Source of the DNA: Dissophora ornata | Taxonomy: Eukaryota; Mortierellomycota; Mortierellomycetes; Mortierellales; Mortierellaceae | NCBI GenBank assembly: GCA_025201705.1 | Contig: MU616970.1 | Coordinates: forward strand, 3,813 to 29,139 | Direction: 5' to 3' | DNA length: 25,327 nt | Shown here: one piece after another, positions 1 to 9,713 of the stretch | Position numbering within the stretch: the stretch's first letter is position 1 | Layout: each line of letters starts with the position of its first letter | Translations under genes and position numbers: made by a program | Notes under the pieces: generated by a model | Seen by the model: the letters and a program-made list of their open reading frames with translations, nothing else | Databases searched by the model: none | Told to the model about the DNA's origin: nothing

Positions 1-503
1 TGAAGAGAAGGGGTTTTTTATTTATTTTTTTTTGCGTAACAATTTTGTCACCAGACACGAGGTCATCAATTGGACCAAAAAGACATTTCGGCCACACAGG
101 CCCACTGCCATATGAACATCCAACCTTTTCCAATGAATACACGACAAACAAGACAAATAGACAGAGAGAACGGAAACAAATAAAAAAAAAGTGGTTGGTG
201 CTTTTTTACCTCCAAGGTCTTGCTGTCGAACGGGAATGCTCTGGGGGCAAAGATATTCTTGCGACCATCAAAGACCGGCTTGGTCCCATCCAGATCAGAG
301 GCGCTGTACATCCGGATCATCTGCTGGAACACGCGCCTGTTCACAACCGGTGGCACGTCTGGCGTGATCGTTACATCATAGTGGTGCACGATAGTATTCG
401 GCAGCCGTGTGATTTGAAAAAAGTTGGCCCTAATCGTGATCGGCCGTCCAATCATCCCGATGTCCGGGCGCTTTGCAAACTCGGTCAATTGAAGACCAGA
501 CAT
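1..503 (-). CDS. Argonaute protein, 5' exon only (gene continues past left edge)
   Basis: The first coding exon is 210-503: 98 codons starting at the ATG at 503. It encodes the Argonaute N domain. Visible hallmarks are 'GRPITIRANFFQI', 'HHYDVTITPDVPPVVNRRVF' and 'KPVFDGRKNIFAP', ending in 'FPFDSKTLE', where other Argonautes continue into the next strand of the N domain. A GAG|GTAAAA donor follows at 209. No convincing next exon is seen in 1-209, so the first intron probably exceeds 209 bp and the L1, PAZ, MID and PIWI parts lie outside. The family binds small RNAs for post-transcriptional or chromatin silencing. Slicer activity cannot be judged here. Within the N domain this protein is clearly different from the Argonaute at the right end, so it is a separate paralogue. 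The sequence shows the N domain directly; the rest of the gene is inferred. Confidence 0.88.
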
Positions 504-993
504 GTTTTCTTTTATCTCTCTGCTCGGTGTGTGTGGTGTGTGGGAAGCAGCGTTTCCTCGTACGAGGTGGGTATTGAGCCTGAAGCAGTCAAAGGGATAT
601 AATAGGAAGACAAAGCAAAGGCGGGGTAAGCACTCGTCGTCGTCGTGGTATCAAAGTTTCGCACGCAACGTGTGACATACGGGCACACACACACATATAC
701 ACACACAACTGAAATATAGAGAGTCGGTCTGATTGCTGGCTGTCTCTGAATTGGGAATCGCCTGATTTACTTACAGAGGGATGCTGTGGTTAATGCCTTG
801 GTTTTGTGCTCAGTATGTGTATCTCACAAGCCCTTTGCTCACTGTTTGTGTTTCCTCCAATGTCTTTCCTGGGCGAGAGAGAGAGTCGAATGGATGGGTG
901 GAAGAAAGAGGGGAGGGCGAGAGAGAAAAAGAGAGACAGAGAGAAGGGAAAAGGATAAGGAATGGGAAAAAAATAATAATAAAATATACAAAA

Positions 994-1388
994 ATAAATA
1001 AATATACAAATGGCGTCCTCCTGGAGGTGGAGTTCCTTATTTTTTATTTTTTATTTTTCCTCTGTTTTTGCGTTTGATGGTTAAATGAGGCAACTACCAA
1101 GGACCGACGCCAAGGATTCCGGAAAACCACCATTGACATGTTCCGCCAGGGTTCGACTTCCCAACCAGACCCATGGGACTGCTTCTTCTTGTGATGACAT
1201 ATCGCGTTTTGATTCGCTTTGTATTTGGCGCACACGGGAAAAAAGGAGGAAATGTACACATGGGAAGAAAAGGGTATTGTGGAGGGTCCTGGCCTGGGAG
1301 GGATCACGGCTTGGAGATAGACCGAAAAGAAAAAAATAAAAAAAAAAAAGCTTTGTTGCTAAGATGCTTAGATAAATAAATATACAAA
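994..1388. repeat. 17-bp AT-rich direct repeat (two copies 378 bp apart)
   Basis: The same 17 bases, ATAAATAAATATACAAA, occur at 994-1010 and 1372-1388. The flanking sequence is different. Low complexity makes chance recurrence or a shared 3'-end or promoter AT element possible. No function can be assigned. Confidence 0.6.
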
Positions 1389-1586
1389 CGGGACACTTTC
1401 GGGAGCCTCGATAAAGATGGACTACTGGTAAAAGCGGCGGTTCACGAGACAGAATAAAAAACATCAGCGACAAAAAAGAAATAAAAAAAATAAAAAATAA
1501 AAATGGCTCAGCCATTTTTTTCTTTGTCGTCCAAAAACGCGCATCCTTCTATCCTTTGCTCCGCCACCCTTTGCTTTTTTTTTTTT

Positions 1587-1626
1587 CCGCTTCGTTGCCT
1601 TTTCCCGCTTCGTTGCCTTTTCCCGC
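1587..1626. repeat. 18-bp tandem repeat just 3' of the F-box gene
   Basis: Two perfect tandem copies of CCGCTTCGTTGCCTTTTC lie at 1587-1604 and 1605-1622, followed by the first bases of a third. They sit in the presumed 3' UTR of the minus-strand F-box gene, whose stop codon is at 1633-1635. This is probably replication slippage. Confidence 0.85.
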
Positions 1627-1632
1627 TCTTTT

Positions 1633-2784
1633 CTAGCGGAATGAAGGGAGCGCCGTCAATGGCTGGTGGGACCCATTGAAAAACTCGCTCATCTGTTGCG
1701 CTGGCATCGCCCCCTCCACCTTGGACCGGTTCACCTGCTTCTGCGCCGAGCTACCCACAAGCGGTATCGTCGAATACGACTTTTGGAGGTACCAGAGTAG
1801 ACGCAACTTGTGTGCACGTCTTGGGTTCAAAAAGTCCAGGTGACACTCGAACGAGATTGGCTCGATCCATCGTTCACCATCCACCTTCTTGCCCTTGCGC
1901 GTAAACGACGAGACCTTGTAGATGAACGCCCAGGGACAACCCTTGTCCGAGCCAAGCAACGTCCTTGTACCAGGCTTCAAAATCGACATCTGCGCCTCCT
2001 TGTCTAGGTAGTCGTACTTGTCGACATCGCCCACAGAGATGATGCGGATCACAGGCTTGGTGATACCAAAGGTCTTGCTGTAGACCTGTCCGCGAAGATC
2101 GGGCTTGGACATTGGCTTTGGTAGCCATCGGATCCTGTTCGTCGCCTCATCAAACGAGTCAAACAGGAAGACTGGCCGGAATGTGCGATGACCCTCCTGG
2201 TCGATCCAGAGCACCACATTGCTCATCGTAAACTTATCCAGCAAAGCCCTCGTCGTCAGTTGACGCCATCGATCCGAAAGCGAATGCAGGTCGTAGAGCT
2301 CGAGGACCGTCAGCGTTTCGAGAATCAGGGCAACAACGTCGTTGGGCAAGTTCTCCATCTCGGCGGTAGAGGGAATGTTGACTGGTACGCGACCCGCCAT
2401 AATGGCGCTCCTTCTGTTCATACCATTAGCGGTGGTGGTGGTGGTGGCGGTGGCGGCCGTGTTATCGTTGGTCGTGCCGGTCGAGACACCATTTCGGGGT
2501 GGACTTGTGCCGGCGAGGGTGGCTGTGGCAGCAGCATGGTTTCCGAGAATTGAGGCGAGATCGTAGGTAGGGGGCAGTGAGTTTGGGCCACTTTCAGTGT
2601 CGACAGAGCCCAACGAGATGTTATCGGTATTGTCTTCATCGTATTCTCCCTCGGCGGATCCAGAGTCGGAAATAGGGTTATTGACGACGCCGTTGCTGTT
2701 AGTGCCGTTGAGGTTCAGGTCGATGAGCTGGCCCTCGAGTGCGGCTGTTGAGGTGGGAGCACCGTTCGAGACTGTGTCGACCAT
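1633..2784 (-). CDS. F-box-like protein
   Basis: Single-exon gene of 383 codons. Residues 1-135 are a low-complexity, acidic and Ser/Thr/Ala-rich region (a short Thr run near 113-118), probably disordered. Residues about 142-185 read 'ENLPNDVVALILETL' then 'LYDLHSLSDRWRQLT', which matches the F-box pattern: LP-x5-IL, then an L-x-DL-x3-S-x3-W/R-x-L helix. F-box proteins link substrates to the SKP1-cullin ubiquitin ligase. The C-terminal half (190-345) is Trp/Phe-rich and probably folded, with segments such as 'GVDKYDYLD'-like acidic loops and 'ECHLDFLNPRR', but matches no repeat (WD40, LRR, Kelch) I recognise. Its substrate is therefore unknown. The ATG at 2784 is the first in-frame ATG. The F-box call is motif-based; the C-terminal part is unassigned. 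Confidence 0.75.
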   Translation of the reverse strand: MVDTVSNGAPTSTAALEGQLIDLNLNGTNSNGVVNNPISDSGSAEGEYDEDNTDNISLGSVDTESGPNSLPPTYDLASILGNHAAATATLAGTSPPRNGVSTGTTNDNTAATATTTTTANGMNRRSAIMAGRVPVNIPSTAEMENLPNDVVALILETLTVLELYDLHSLSDRWRQLTTRALLDKFTMSNVVLWIDQEGHRTFRPVFLFDSFDEATNRIRWLPKPMSKPDLRGQVYSKTFGITKPVIRIISVGDVDKYDYLDKEAQMSILKPGTRTLLGSDKGCPWAFIYKVSSFTRKGKKVDGERWIEPISFECHLDFLNPRRAHKLRLLWYLQKSYSTIPLVGSSAQKQVNRSKVEGAMPAQQMSEFFNGSHQPLTALPSFR

Positions 2785-3494
2785 GATGCGTAGTTGGATA
2801 GAGTTCTAGAGGCAGGGGCGGGCGGATTGAACAAGGACGTTGGGGCAGTTAGGAGGGGCCAGCACTGGATGATAGTATGTGCCCATGACAACATGTCCGA
2901 GTGCGTATCTCCACAACGCAGCAGCCTAGCTCTCCTTCCTGCGTGTGCTGGCAACCGCCTGTCCCGCCTCTTTCCTGTTGATTTTTGCACTAAAATGCAC
3001 TAGAGGCGGGCGAAATAAACAATGACAAAATGCTGCTGCTGTTCTGCCCTCCTGCCTTGTGTCCTGTACCTCTGTCCTGTGTCCTGTACCCTGCACCCTG
3101 CACTCTGTGTCCTGTGTGCTGCCATTGACGCTGCGGGTGAATGGGAGGGGCGATTCATCCACAATCGACACCGGGTGGGCACATCCAGATTCTACATCTC
3201 TACACCTTTCCCCCCACATCTCTGTGTTTGGCAGCCACCGCTTTCCCCCCCTGTGTATATTCCCGTGTCTGTCTGTGCAATAATAGGACACACACTTCTC
3301 TCGCATGGAAGCGAGGGAAGGGAAAAATGAGCACACGCTGGTCACTGGGCAGAGCAACAACTTGAGCCAGGGTGCTAGTGTGACAGACCCCGATAAGGGA
3401 GAGTCTCGCTGCTTGCCCGTTGGTGTTGTACCTTTGAGGTGTGGTCAAGGTTGTCGAGGACCGTAGAGGGTTGTCAGACAAGGGAGCGGGTGGG

Positions 3495-3582
3495 GGGGAG
3501 AGCGAGAGCGAGAGCGAGGGGAGGGAGAGCGAGAGCGAGGGGAGGGAGAGCGAGAGTGAGGGGAGGGAGAGCGAGAGTGAGG
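3495..3582. repeat. Purine-rich tandem repeat, 21-bp period
   Basis: On the plus strand a GA-rich block repeats with a 21-base period: starts at 3516, 3537 and 3558 of GAGGGGAGGGAGAGCGAGAG-type units, with a decayed start at 3579 and shorter GAGAGC units upstream. The last units differ by GAGAGC to GAGAGT. On the minus strand it is an unbroken pyrimidine tract 100-180 bp downstream of a TATA-like element, where fungal CT-rich initiator tracts are often found. A mirror-like purine tract could also form unusual DNA structure. Confidence 0.8.
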
Positions 3583-3678
3583 TGCGTCAATGATGTGACA
3601 AGGCGTTCGGATGGATTATACGAGGGAAGGAAAGGTTTTTGAGAGGGAAAGGGAAGAAAGTTCAGGCTGTTATGCGCC

Positions 3679-3685
3679 CTTTATA
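3679..3685 (-). promoter_or_regulatory. Possible TATA box for the F-box transcription unit
   Basis: Minus-strand TATAAAG set in GC-rich sequence, followed downstream by the pyrimidine-rich tract at 3495-3582. It is about 0.9 kb before the F-box ATG, so a long or spliced leader must be assumed. This rests on motif and context only. Confidence 0.35.
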
Positions 3686-4835
3686 GGCGGCGGTCTGACC
3701 CTTTGTGTGGCGAGCAAAGTGCACACACACGCATGGTGCAATAAACGTGTGTTCGCATCGCTGCGGTGCGATCGGATTGGACAAGAGCGAGAAGGCATCG
3801 CCGCCTCGCACATCCTGCTTTGCGCTCGCTCTCCTCTAGACGAGGCACACTGGTCATCGACAGGCGGGAGACTCGTTGCCCAACCACCTGTCGCCCGTCA
3901 TGCCCGTCATGGATTGGCTTGGCCACCTGGCCCCTGACTTGCCTCTCCCTCCTCGTCCTCCAGATCCGTTAAAACCAACATTTTTCGTCCGGGACCTTAT
4001 CCGCCACCTTCCCACAACTATCTCCACCGGCAATTGACCCAGTGCTCTGAAGAAGAGAAAGAAGAAAAGAAGAGAAGAAAGAGTCCTTTTCTCTTTATCT
4101 CTCTCTTTCTCGGCGCAACTAGCCGGGGCTCTTGTATCACCCATCCCCGGAAAATGCTTCGATTTGTGGGTCCCTAAAACATAGAATGAACAAGAAGAAA
4201 AAAAAGAAAGAAAAAAAAGAAGAAAAAAAAACTCCTCCTCCTATCCTTCATTTTTATTGTTGATTCTTGTTGATTCTTGTTTATTGGTAAACAGCTACCT
4301 CGGATCGCACTCCCGAGAAATAAAGAGACACGAGAAAGGTCTACCGGTGAAGCATTTCGTCTCTTCATCTGTGTCAACATGTCATCCTTCTTCTTGCAAT
4401 ATTAGGGTTCGGTTGAGTGCATCGTGCCATGGCATTTCACCCGTGGGAAGGAGTGGAACCTAACACCGTTTTTCTCTCTTTTTTTATCGCACAAAACACG
4501 ATAACATTCATGCACCCGAGGAGAAAACAATTACCCCCCCCTCAACCACCACCATCACCAACACCACCCTTGTCCCTGACAAACAGCCAATCAACAAAAA
4601 TGTGTGGATTGAGATTGAGTGGGTGGAAAAATATTCCTGTTTCCCATCGGGGAAATGGGCGAATCACGATTGGAGGAGACAACACCTATCCCGTCACACG
4701 CACAAATTGACGCTACGCGCAAATAAAAAAGAGCCACCCTTTTTTTTTTTTAATTGATAATCGATGGTTGCACCTTGTTGATAGCGCACTGTTTTGCTAC
4801 TGCTGCTGATGTTTTCCTCTTTGTAGCTCATCATG

Positions 4836-4859
4836 CACACACACACACACACACACACA
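4836..4859. repeat. (CA)12 microsatellite
   Basis: An uninterrupted run of 12 CA units lies in the intergenic region downstream of the zinc-finger gene. It is a probable length-variable marker with no gene association. Confidence 0.9.
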
Positions 4860-5541
4860 ATACATTGATATACTGCTCAAACTGTATTCAGCCCAGAACT
4901 GAGCATCCTCGGATTGCTTCCCGAACAAGAGCTTTGTTTCGTGATGCTTGATAGGCCAGAAACAGAGTATACAATTGTGCTGTAGCCAAACTTGGGTCTG
5001 GCTCATTCATTCTGAGCAGCATCGATCGCACTTGCGCAAAAAAAAACATGACAGGAAACAAAGTGAAACATGTGACCCATTTTATGAACTTGTCAAAACC
5101 ATCGACACGGCACCATGTAGTAGTCCACATTTACTTTTGGGGCTTCGCCATTTTGCGTAGAAATAAATGAATAGCGACTTTGAGAATAACCAAAGATTTC
5201 TTTTTTACTATCATTTTCACAGCAAAGTTTAGCGAATAAAAGTTGACAGGGGCAGTTCTTTTTCTCTCTCTCTCTTTCTTTGTAGATAATGTTGTTACAG
5301 CAATGAATATAAAGTCATCGTAAGAGATAAAGCAAATGCAAAGAGTGGAGTAGGTAACGAATGATTATTTGTTTGGTCCAAGCGCGTCAACGAAAGGAAA
5401 AGAGCGGGATATATGCAAGTGAAAGCGAGAGAAATACCGAAAGAACGCGTCATGGGTAAGAGCATAAATACGCCTGTCACCAATTAACGAACAAAAGAAA
5501 ATAAGAAAAGAAACCACAAACAGAGTCTGTAGTAATCTTAT

Positions 5542-7101
5542 TCAAGAAATCAACCTGGCTCTGGCTCTGGCCTCCGACAATCGTTGTGAATCTTGCGCGG
5601 TTGGATGGATGTCGTCGCGTCGGGCTGACTTTACTGCATAGTGTCGCAGTAATGCGTCTCGTCGCACAAACGGCCTGTGGCAGAAATCGCACGGCCACGT
5701 CTTTTCGTTGTGCTTCGAAATCTGGTGGCGTTTCAAGTCATGGACGCGCCCAAACCGCTCGTTCGGACAGTGATCGCAGTGGTAGCAACCATCTTCCATT
5801 GGCATCACCGTCGCTGTCGAGATCTCTTTGATGCTCGTGGCTGTCAGAGCTGGGACTCCCAGAGACGAAGCCGACAAAGACAGCGAAGATGAGGACGCGA
5901 CCCGTGATGAGCTATTACTGCTGCTGATGCTCTTGTCACCATCGAATCCTTCTGGGTGCTCTTCTCGAACGGCCTGCACCCTTGGTTTGCGAGGTGGGTA
6001 TACTTTTGGAACCCTCTTGACAGCTTGCTTCTTGGCGCGTGGGGCCTTGAGGCTCGAGGAACGGCGACGGGATGCAGAAGTTCTTTGCTTCTTCGTGGGT
6101 CTTTCATCAAAGTCCACATCCTGAGAACTCTCGGAATCGAAATCGTTCAGTTCTTGCTCATACACATCTTCTACAGTTTCCTCGGAGCTGATGCTGCTTT
6201 GGCTGTTCGAGACCTGCTCTGACGCCATCGCCAACTCATCGTTGCTTGCCTCAAGAGCCTCAGACAAGATCGCCATATCGGCTTCCATCTCTGCCATTTC
6301 AGTTACCACAGGTTCCATCACGTCGAGGCCGGCCAAGTTCAATGGATCTGTAGAGAGAATCTCATCAATGGTCACATTGTAAAGGTCGGAAGGCGCGGCT
6401 GTTTTGCAGCTCTCTGTCGAATTATAGGTAGCCCTGGCGGATCGGACGGCAGTGGCTATGAAAGTGCTGCACTGGTATGGATATTGGCTGTTCGGGCGAT
6501 TATGGACATCGGGGAGACTCTGATAAAACGAATTGTTAAAGAAATCGAGATCGTCAACGGTGTCGCCGATGTTGTGATGAGGATGAGAGTAAGCGAATTT
6601 CGCGCTGCGACTATTGTTGCTCTTGCCAGCATGACCAATATTGTGGCGCTGATGGCTCTCCTTTGGTCCTTCTCCAAGCTCTAATGCACTTGGAAACCAA
6701 GGGGACGAAGGAGGACTGAGAGTGTCCAACATTGTGGAATCGTCTGACTCGGAGCAGGGCGTGCTCGCCGGAGTAAAGACTGTCGAGGCTGGCGACGGAT
6801 GCGTTTCAGGCAAGGAGGTAACGGAAGAGGCCAAGACAGACTCAAGGTCAGTCTCTCGGAGGAGGTTCCTCCCGTCGAGAGGCTTGGCCCGACTGACGGC
6901 GACCCTTGGCGCGGGCCTGGTCTTGTCCGAGGAGGTCCGCAGGTCGGAGGAATGAGCAGCGGCGGCAAGAGATTGGGATGAGAGATGGGCATGAGAGAGA
7001 GCGGGCGAGGACAAGGGGCAGTCGTTGGTGTCAAAGATGGTGGTGAACTGGTCGCAGAGAGTCCTTGTGGTCTCGCGTCTGAGAAGCGGGGCGGTAGCCA
7101 T
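5542..7101 (-). CDS. C2H2 zinc-finger protein, probable transcription regulator
   Basis: Single exon, 519 codons. The start chosen is the ATG at 7101, in an excellent context (CCACCATGGC); the frame is open 27 codons further upstream but without an ATG. Two C2H2 fingers lie near the C terminus (about residues 440-500). Finger 1 is 'CDHCPNERFGRVHDLKRHQISKH'-like: Cys-x2-Cys, Phe-x5-Leu-x2-His, His-x4-His. Finger 2 begins 'CDFCHRPFVRRDALLRH', but its last His is 12 residues on ('RRDDIH'), a spacing I associate with terminal fungal fingers. Residues about 325-385 are basic (Lys/Arg clusters around 'KKQR', 'SRRR' and 'RAKK'), a likely nuclear signal. The N-terminal 320 residues are Ser/Pro-rich and then acidic, as in activation regions. 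DNA target and pathway are unknown. Confidence 0.8.
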   Translation of the reverse strand: MATAPLLRRETTRTLCDQFTTIFDTNDCPLSSPALSHAHLSSQSLAAAAHSSDLRTSSDKTRPAPRVAVSRAKPLDGRNLLRETDLESVLASSVTSLPETHPSPASTVFTPASTPCSESDDSTMLDTLSPPSSPWFPSALELGEGPKESHQRHNIGHAGKSNNSRSAKFAYSHPHHNIGDTVDDLDFFNNSFYQSLPDVHNRPNSQYPYQCSTFIATAVRSARATYNSTESCKTAAPSDLYNVTIDEILSTDPLNLAGLDVMEPVVTEMAEMEADMAILSEALEASNDELAMASEQVSNSQSSISSEETVEDVYEQELNDFDSESSQDVDFDERPTKKQRTSASRRRSSSLKAPRAKKQAVKRVPKVYPPRKPRVQAVREEHPEGFDGDKSISSSNSSSRVASSSSLSLSASSLGVPALTATSIKEISTATVMPMEDGCYHCDHCPNERFGRVHDLKRHQISKHNEKTWPCDFCHRPFVRRDALLRHYAVKSARRDDIHPTAQDSQRLSEARARARLIS

Positions 7102-7433
7102 GGTGGGATGTTCGTTGGACAGGTCCAGACAAAGGGGGCGAATGAGTGCGGAATGAAGAGAGGAAAGAGGGAAAGAGGGCAAACGAGCCGCGCAGAGTTT
7201 AAGTACGCAGAAGTGGGGCCGTCTCGGTTGACTAGCCGGACTGCTTTGGTTTCCTTAATAGGGAATTCACGCCGCACATTTCTCTGACCGTTTGCCAATC
7301 AGAGGGCTGCGTCGTACAAGCCGCAACCTTGCTCTGTTGACATTTTGACGTTTGTTTTTGCAGTGCACTTTCGTTTATGGCACTCAATACCTTTATTGCC
7401 TCCCAAGGATTTCTGTCGGTAAAACTCCTCACT
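7102..7433. other. Short intergenic stretch upstream of the zinc-finger gene
   Basis: These 332 bases hold the zinc-finger leader (minus strand) and the 3' flank of the degenerate gene ending at 7434, which is also on the minus strand. The leader next to the ATG is pyrimidine-rich on the minus strand. No TATA consensus, RNA gene or further ORF was supported. Confidence 0.5.
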
Positions 7434-9713
7434 TTATTTCGTGGAGCGAAGTGCACCTCTGGCTGACGGTGTGGTGATGGTGGGGTAGAACGACTTTCTG
7501 CGCTCACAGTCAACCTGGCCAGCATCCACCGCATGCTCAATAGACGCGGATGCCATTCTAGCAATCTCCCTGAGCTGTAGCCAGAATGGCAAATCCTGTG
7601 ATAGGAACAGTAGATCATTGACAGAGCAAGGGATTCGTCCTGTGCCAATCTCCACCATTGGATAGATACCTTGGACTTTATCGAGAACATATGCCTGTAA
7701 CACTAGCCCATTGAGGTTGAAGAGAAGCAGTGGCACTTCCAGATCCATCAGGTTGTCTATCATGTCATGACTGTTCTTTCCGAAGACCCCTAGCCTTATG
7801 GTATCTCCACCATACTTGGACGGGTTCTTTGCAGGGACGCTGCTCGCCTCACCAAAGAAGGTCTCGACCTTGACCTCCTCGCGAGTAAAGATGCCAACCA
7901 TGTCTGGCTGTTTTGATTGGCCTTGCAGCTGGTTAATGGCCTTGTGGTACCGCGAGGCCTCTGAGCCCTTGTCCGCACTGTTTTTTGAATGCCAGATACA
8001 CTATGAGCAGGAACTCAGTGGAGGAATGAGCATGCAGCCAGCAATGACTTCTTACCATGAAAACCTAACCAAATCTACTTCTTGCAAGAGAGCTGCCAGT
8101 AGGTTTCGGATGAAGGAGGCAATGCCGTCTGCCTCTTGGAAGTCCAATGGCTGCGATGCAGATAGTCCTTGGACACACATCACAAAATAGGTGTACATCG
8201 CAGCAAGGTCTAGTTCCTTGGCCTCTTTCCAACTGCCATGCAGCTTATCCAGAATCTCCATTCGCTTGGCCAGGTTCTCTGTCCTACTTCCAGAAACAAG
8301 GCTGACCATCCAACCCACTTAGATATGAGCGCCTGTTGCTTGCCTAGCAAGGTGGTATTCAGGGTGGGTACAGCCGACTTGAGGAGCGTTTCTCTCAAGG
8401 TTGTCAATCGTTGGCCACCAAATGCCTTGAGTAGTCGCGGGGAGCGAGAGTTCTTCCTTATCAGCAGAGTTGCAGACAGTGCACTAGTGATTGTATATAA
8501 CTGATAGTCAGGTTCTATAGTAAGCTCGCTGTTTTCAGTTAACAATGGCGGCAACTTACAGTGCATCCTCAGGGTATGTATGCTTGTAAGACTCGAGGCA
8601 GCAGTCTTTGAAGTATTGAGTGAAGTTTGCGCCCACATCAACATCCTCCAACACACATGAGAATATATGTTCTCGCTTGACACCCAGCAATTCGCCCATC
8701 CGCTGGTGAGGGAGCATTTCTTGTAGCGCATCAATGATGTCGCCAGGAGTCAGCACTTCCCAGGACGACTCGCTGCCTCCTGCAAAGTCCTCGCGGAGAC
8801 GCTTATTAGGGGGCGGAGGCGCGTATGGTGGAGAGGGTTCATCCTTGACAACAAACGGCGAGCCCTTGTCATCCATGAATTTCAAAAACCGATTGTGCTG
8901 GAACCCAACTACAACATCCTTCTCCTTGTTGTTGATTCCCTCTAGTCTTTGGGACCACTCCTCCTAATGAAATCAAGGAGAGTCAGCAGGATGACGCAGT
9001 GTCTGCTTTCAAGACAAAGTACCTGAGAACAAACTGTACCATTTTCTGGGCGGATTCTTCTTTCTGACGCAGCTTCTCCCAATATCTCCTCCTCCTGTCT
9101 TTGGAGTCTGTCCATCGAGTTTCTAACTCAATTGCCTTCTCTGTATCAAGACCGCGGACCGTAGTCTTCCACACTGCGGCTGCATGCCCCTCCTTCCGAG
9201 AAGGAAAGCCCGCCCATTCAAAAAAGTTCACTGGATCCTGGTCTTTGTTCGCCGTTGCATCCAAGTATTCTTTGAGAGTTTTCTCGACCTTGTTGTCCAT
9301 CACGACTTCGTCGATGTTGGAATGTTGGCGCGTGAATGGAGCACAAGAAAGTGGAGACTCTGGAACGTTACGCGACCCGTCGACCCAAGCCACAGTCACA
9401 AAATGATTTGTCGCGTCTCCACCTCTCCTCATTTCCTCATTGTCACTTCCTCGACACTCTTTCCACACTCAAAGGCAATTCGAAGGTACATCACACTAAT
9501 GTGTCTCTTCTGTGAGTGGTATGAAAATAGCCATGACACCACCCATTGCATGGCATAATTGGTCGTGTTCATGAGTGGGTGTAGTAAGGATTGTGCAGCC
9601 CGGACGAGTCTTAAGCTGCTAGTCTTTGTCTCTTTGGAGCCTGGGTCGTCTGTCAACTCTTCACAATCTATGCGTGGTGCGTGAGAGCTGTTTGCCCAGT
9701 CAGTCACCCTCAT
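7434..9713 (-). pseudogene. Probable decayed five-exon gene of unknown function (Mortierellaceae-type family)
   Basis: Proposed exons are 9713-9040, 8963-8560, 8483-8319, 8283-8079 and 8000-7434. The start is the ATG at 9713 ('MRVTDWANSSHAP'). Exon 1 is broken after residue about 95 by an exact 8-bp tandem duplication (9426-9433/9434-9441). Counting without one copy, exon 1 is exactly 222 codons and meets the donor in phase 0, and the five exons total about 668 codons. Readable blocks include 'DPVNFFEWAGFPSRKEGHAA', 'RRRRYWEKLRQKEE', 'LPHQRMGELLGVKREHIFSC' and 'MVGIFTREEVKVETFFGEAS'. The combination of an 'EWAGFPSRK' block, a Pro-rich linker and a 'VKVETFFGE' C-terminal block reminds me of uncharacterised lineage-specific Mortierellaceae proteins; no catalytic motif is seen. 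The exon 3/4 junction needs a 35-bp intron or marks a second frameshift. The exon 4 donor (GAA|GTAGAT at 8078) is the phase-consistent choice but not certain. A downstream in-frame ATG at 9432 could give an N-truncated protein, so some function may remain. Confidence 0.6.
9426..9441. repeat. 8-bp exact tandem duplication inside exon 1 of the decayed gene
   Basis: TCCTCATT occurs twice back to back on the plus strand. On the minus strand this reads AATGAGGA twice. It shifts the reading frame and brings a TGA at once ('TMRK' then stop). Skipping one copy joins two long open segments exactly in frame. Confidence 0.85.

Larger units (their letters stand above)
504..1632. other. Intergenic region between the Argonaute start and the F-box stop
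   Basis: No convincing gene is seen here. The stretch should hold the 5' flank of the left Argonaute and the 3' flank of the F-box gene, both on the minus strand. It is rich in simple sequence: a CA/TG tract near 684-708, a GA-rich plus-strand run near 873-950 and A/T runs near 965-1060 and 1326-1350. Short open frames occur on both strands but have no recognisable motif or good codon pattern. Confidence 0.5.
2785..5541. other. Long intergenic region rich in simple sequence
   Basis: No protein gene could be supported in these 2.7 kb. The right-hand part (about 3700-5541) separates the F-box promoter from the 3' end of the zinc-finger gene. It contains mononucleotide T and A runs (for example 4190-4232 and 4737-4752) and a CA microsatellite. 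The left-hand part (2785-3680) is probably the transcribed leader of the F-box gene, because a TATA-like element and a CT-rich tract in the minus orientation lie at its upstream end. A leader this long may contain a 5' UTR intron, but no splice pair could be fixed. Confidence 0.5.

Noticed and set aside
1..209. Second exon of the left Argonaute inside the window
   Set aside because: Candidate AG sites on the minus strand (for example near 112 and 100) lead to frames without Argonaute resemblance and to early stops, so the exon is assumed to lie outside.
1081..1515. Minus-strand 144-codon frame between Argonaute and F-box genes
   Set aside because: Phe-rich low-complexity translation created by T-rich DNA; no ATG context or motif of note, and the position fits UTR or promoter DNA.
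3439..3642. Plus-strand frame giving Arg/Ala/Gly repeats
   Set aside because: It is only the translation of the GA-rich 21-bp repeat.
7102..7182. 27 extra N-terminal codons of the zinc-finger protein
   Set aside because: The upstream part of the frame starts at TTG, not ATG. The first ATG (7101) lies in a near-perfect context.
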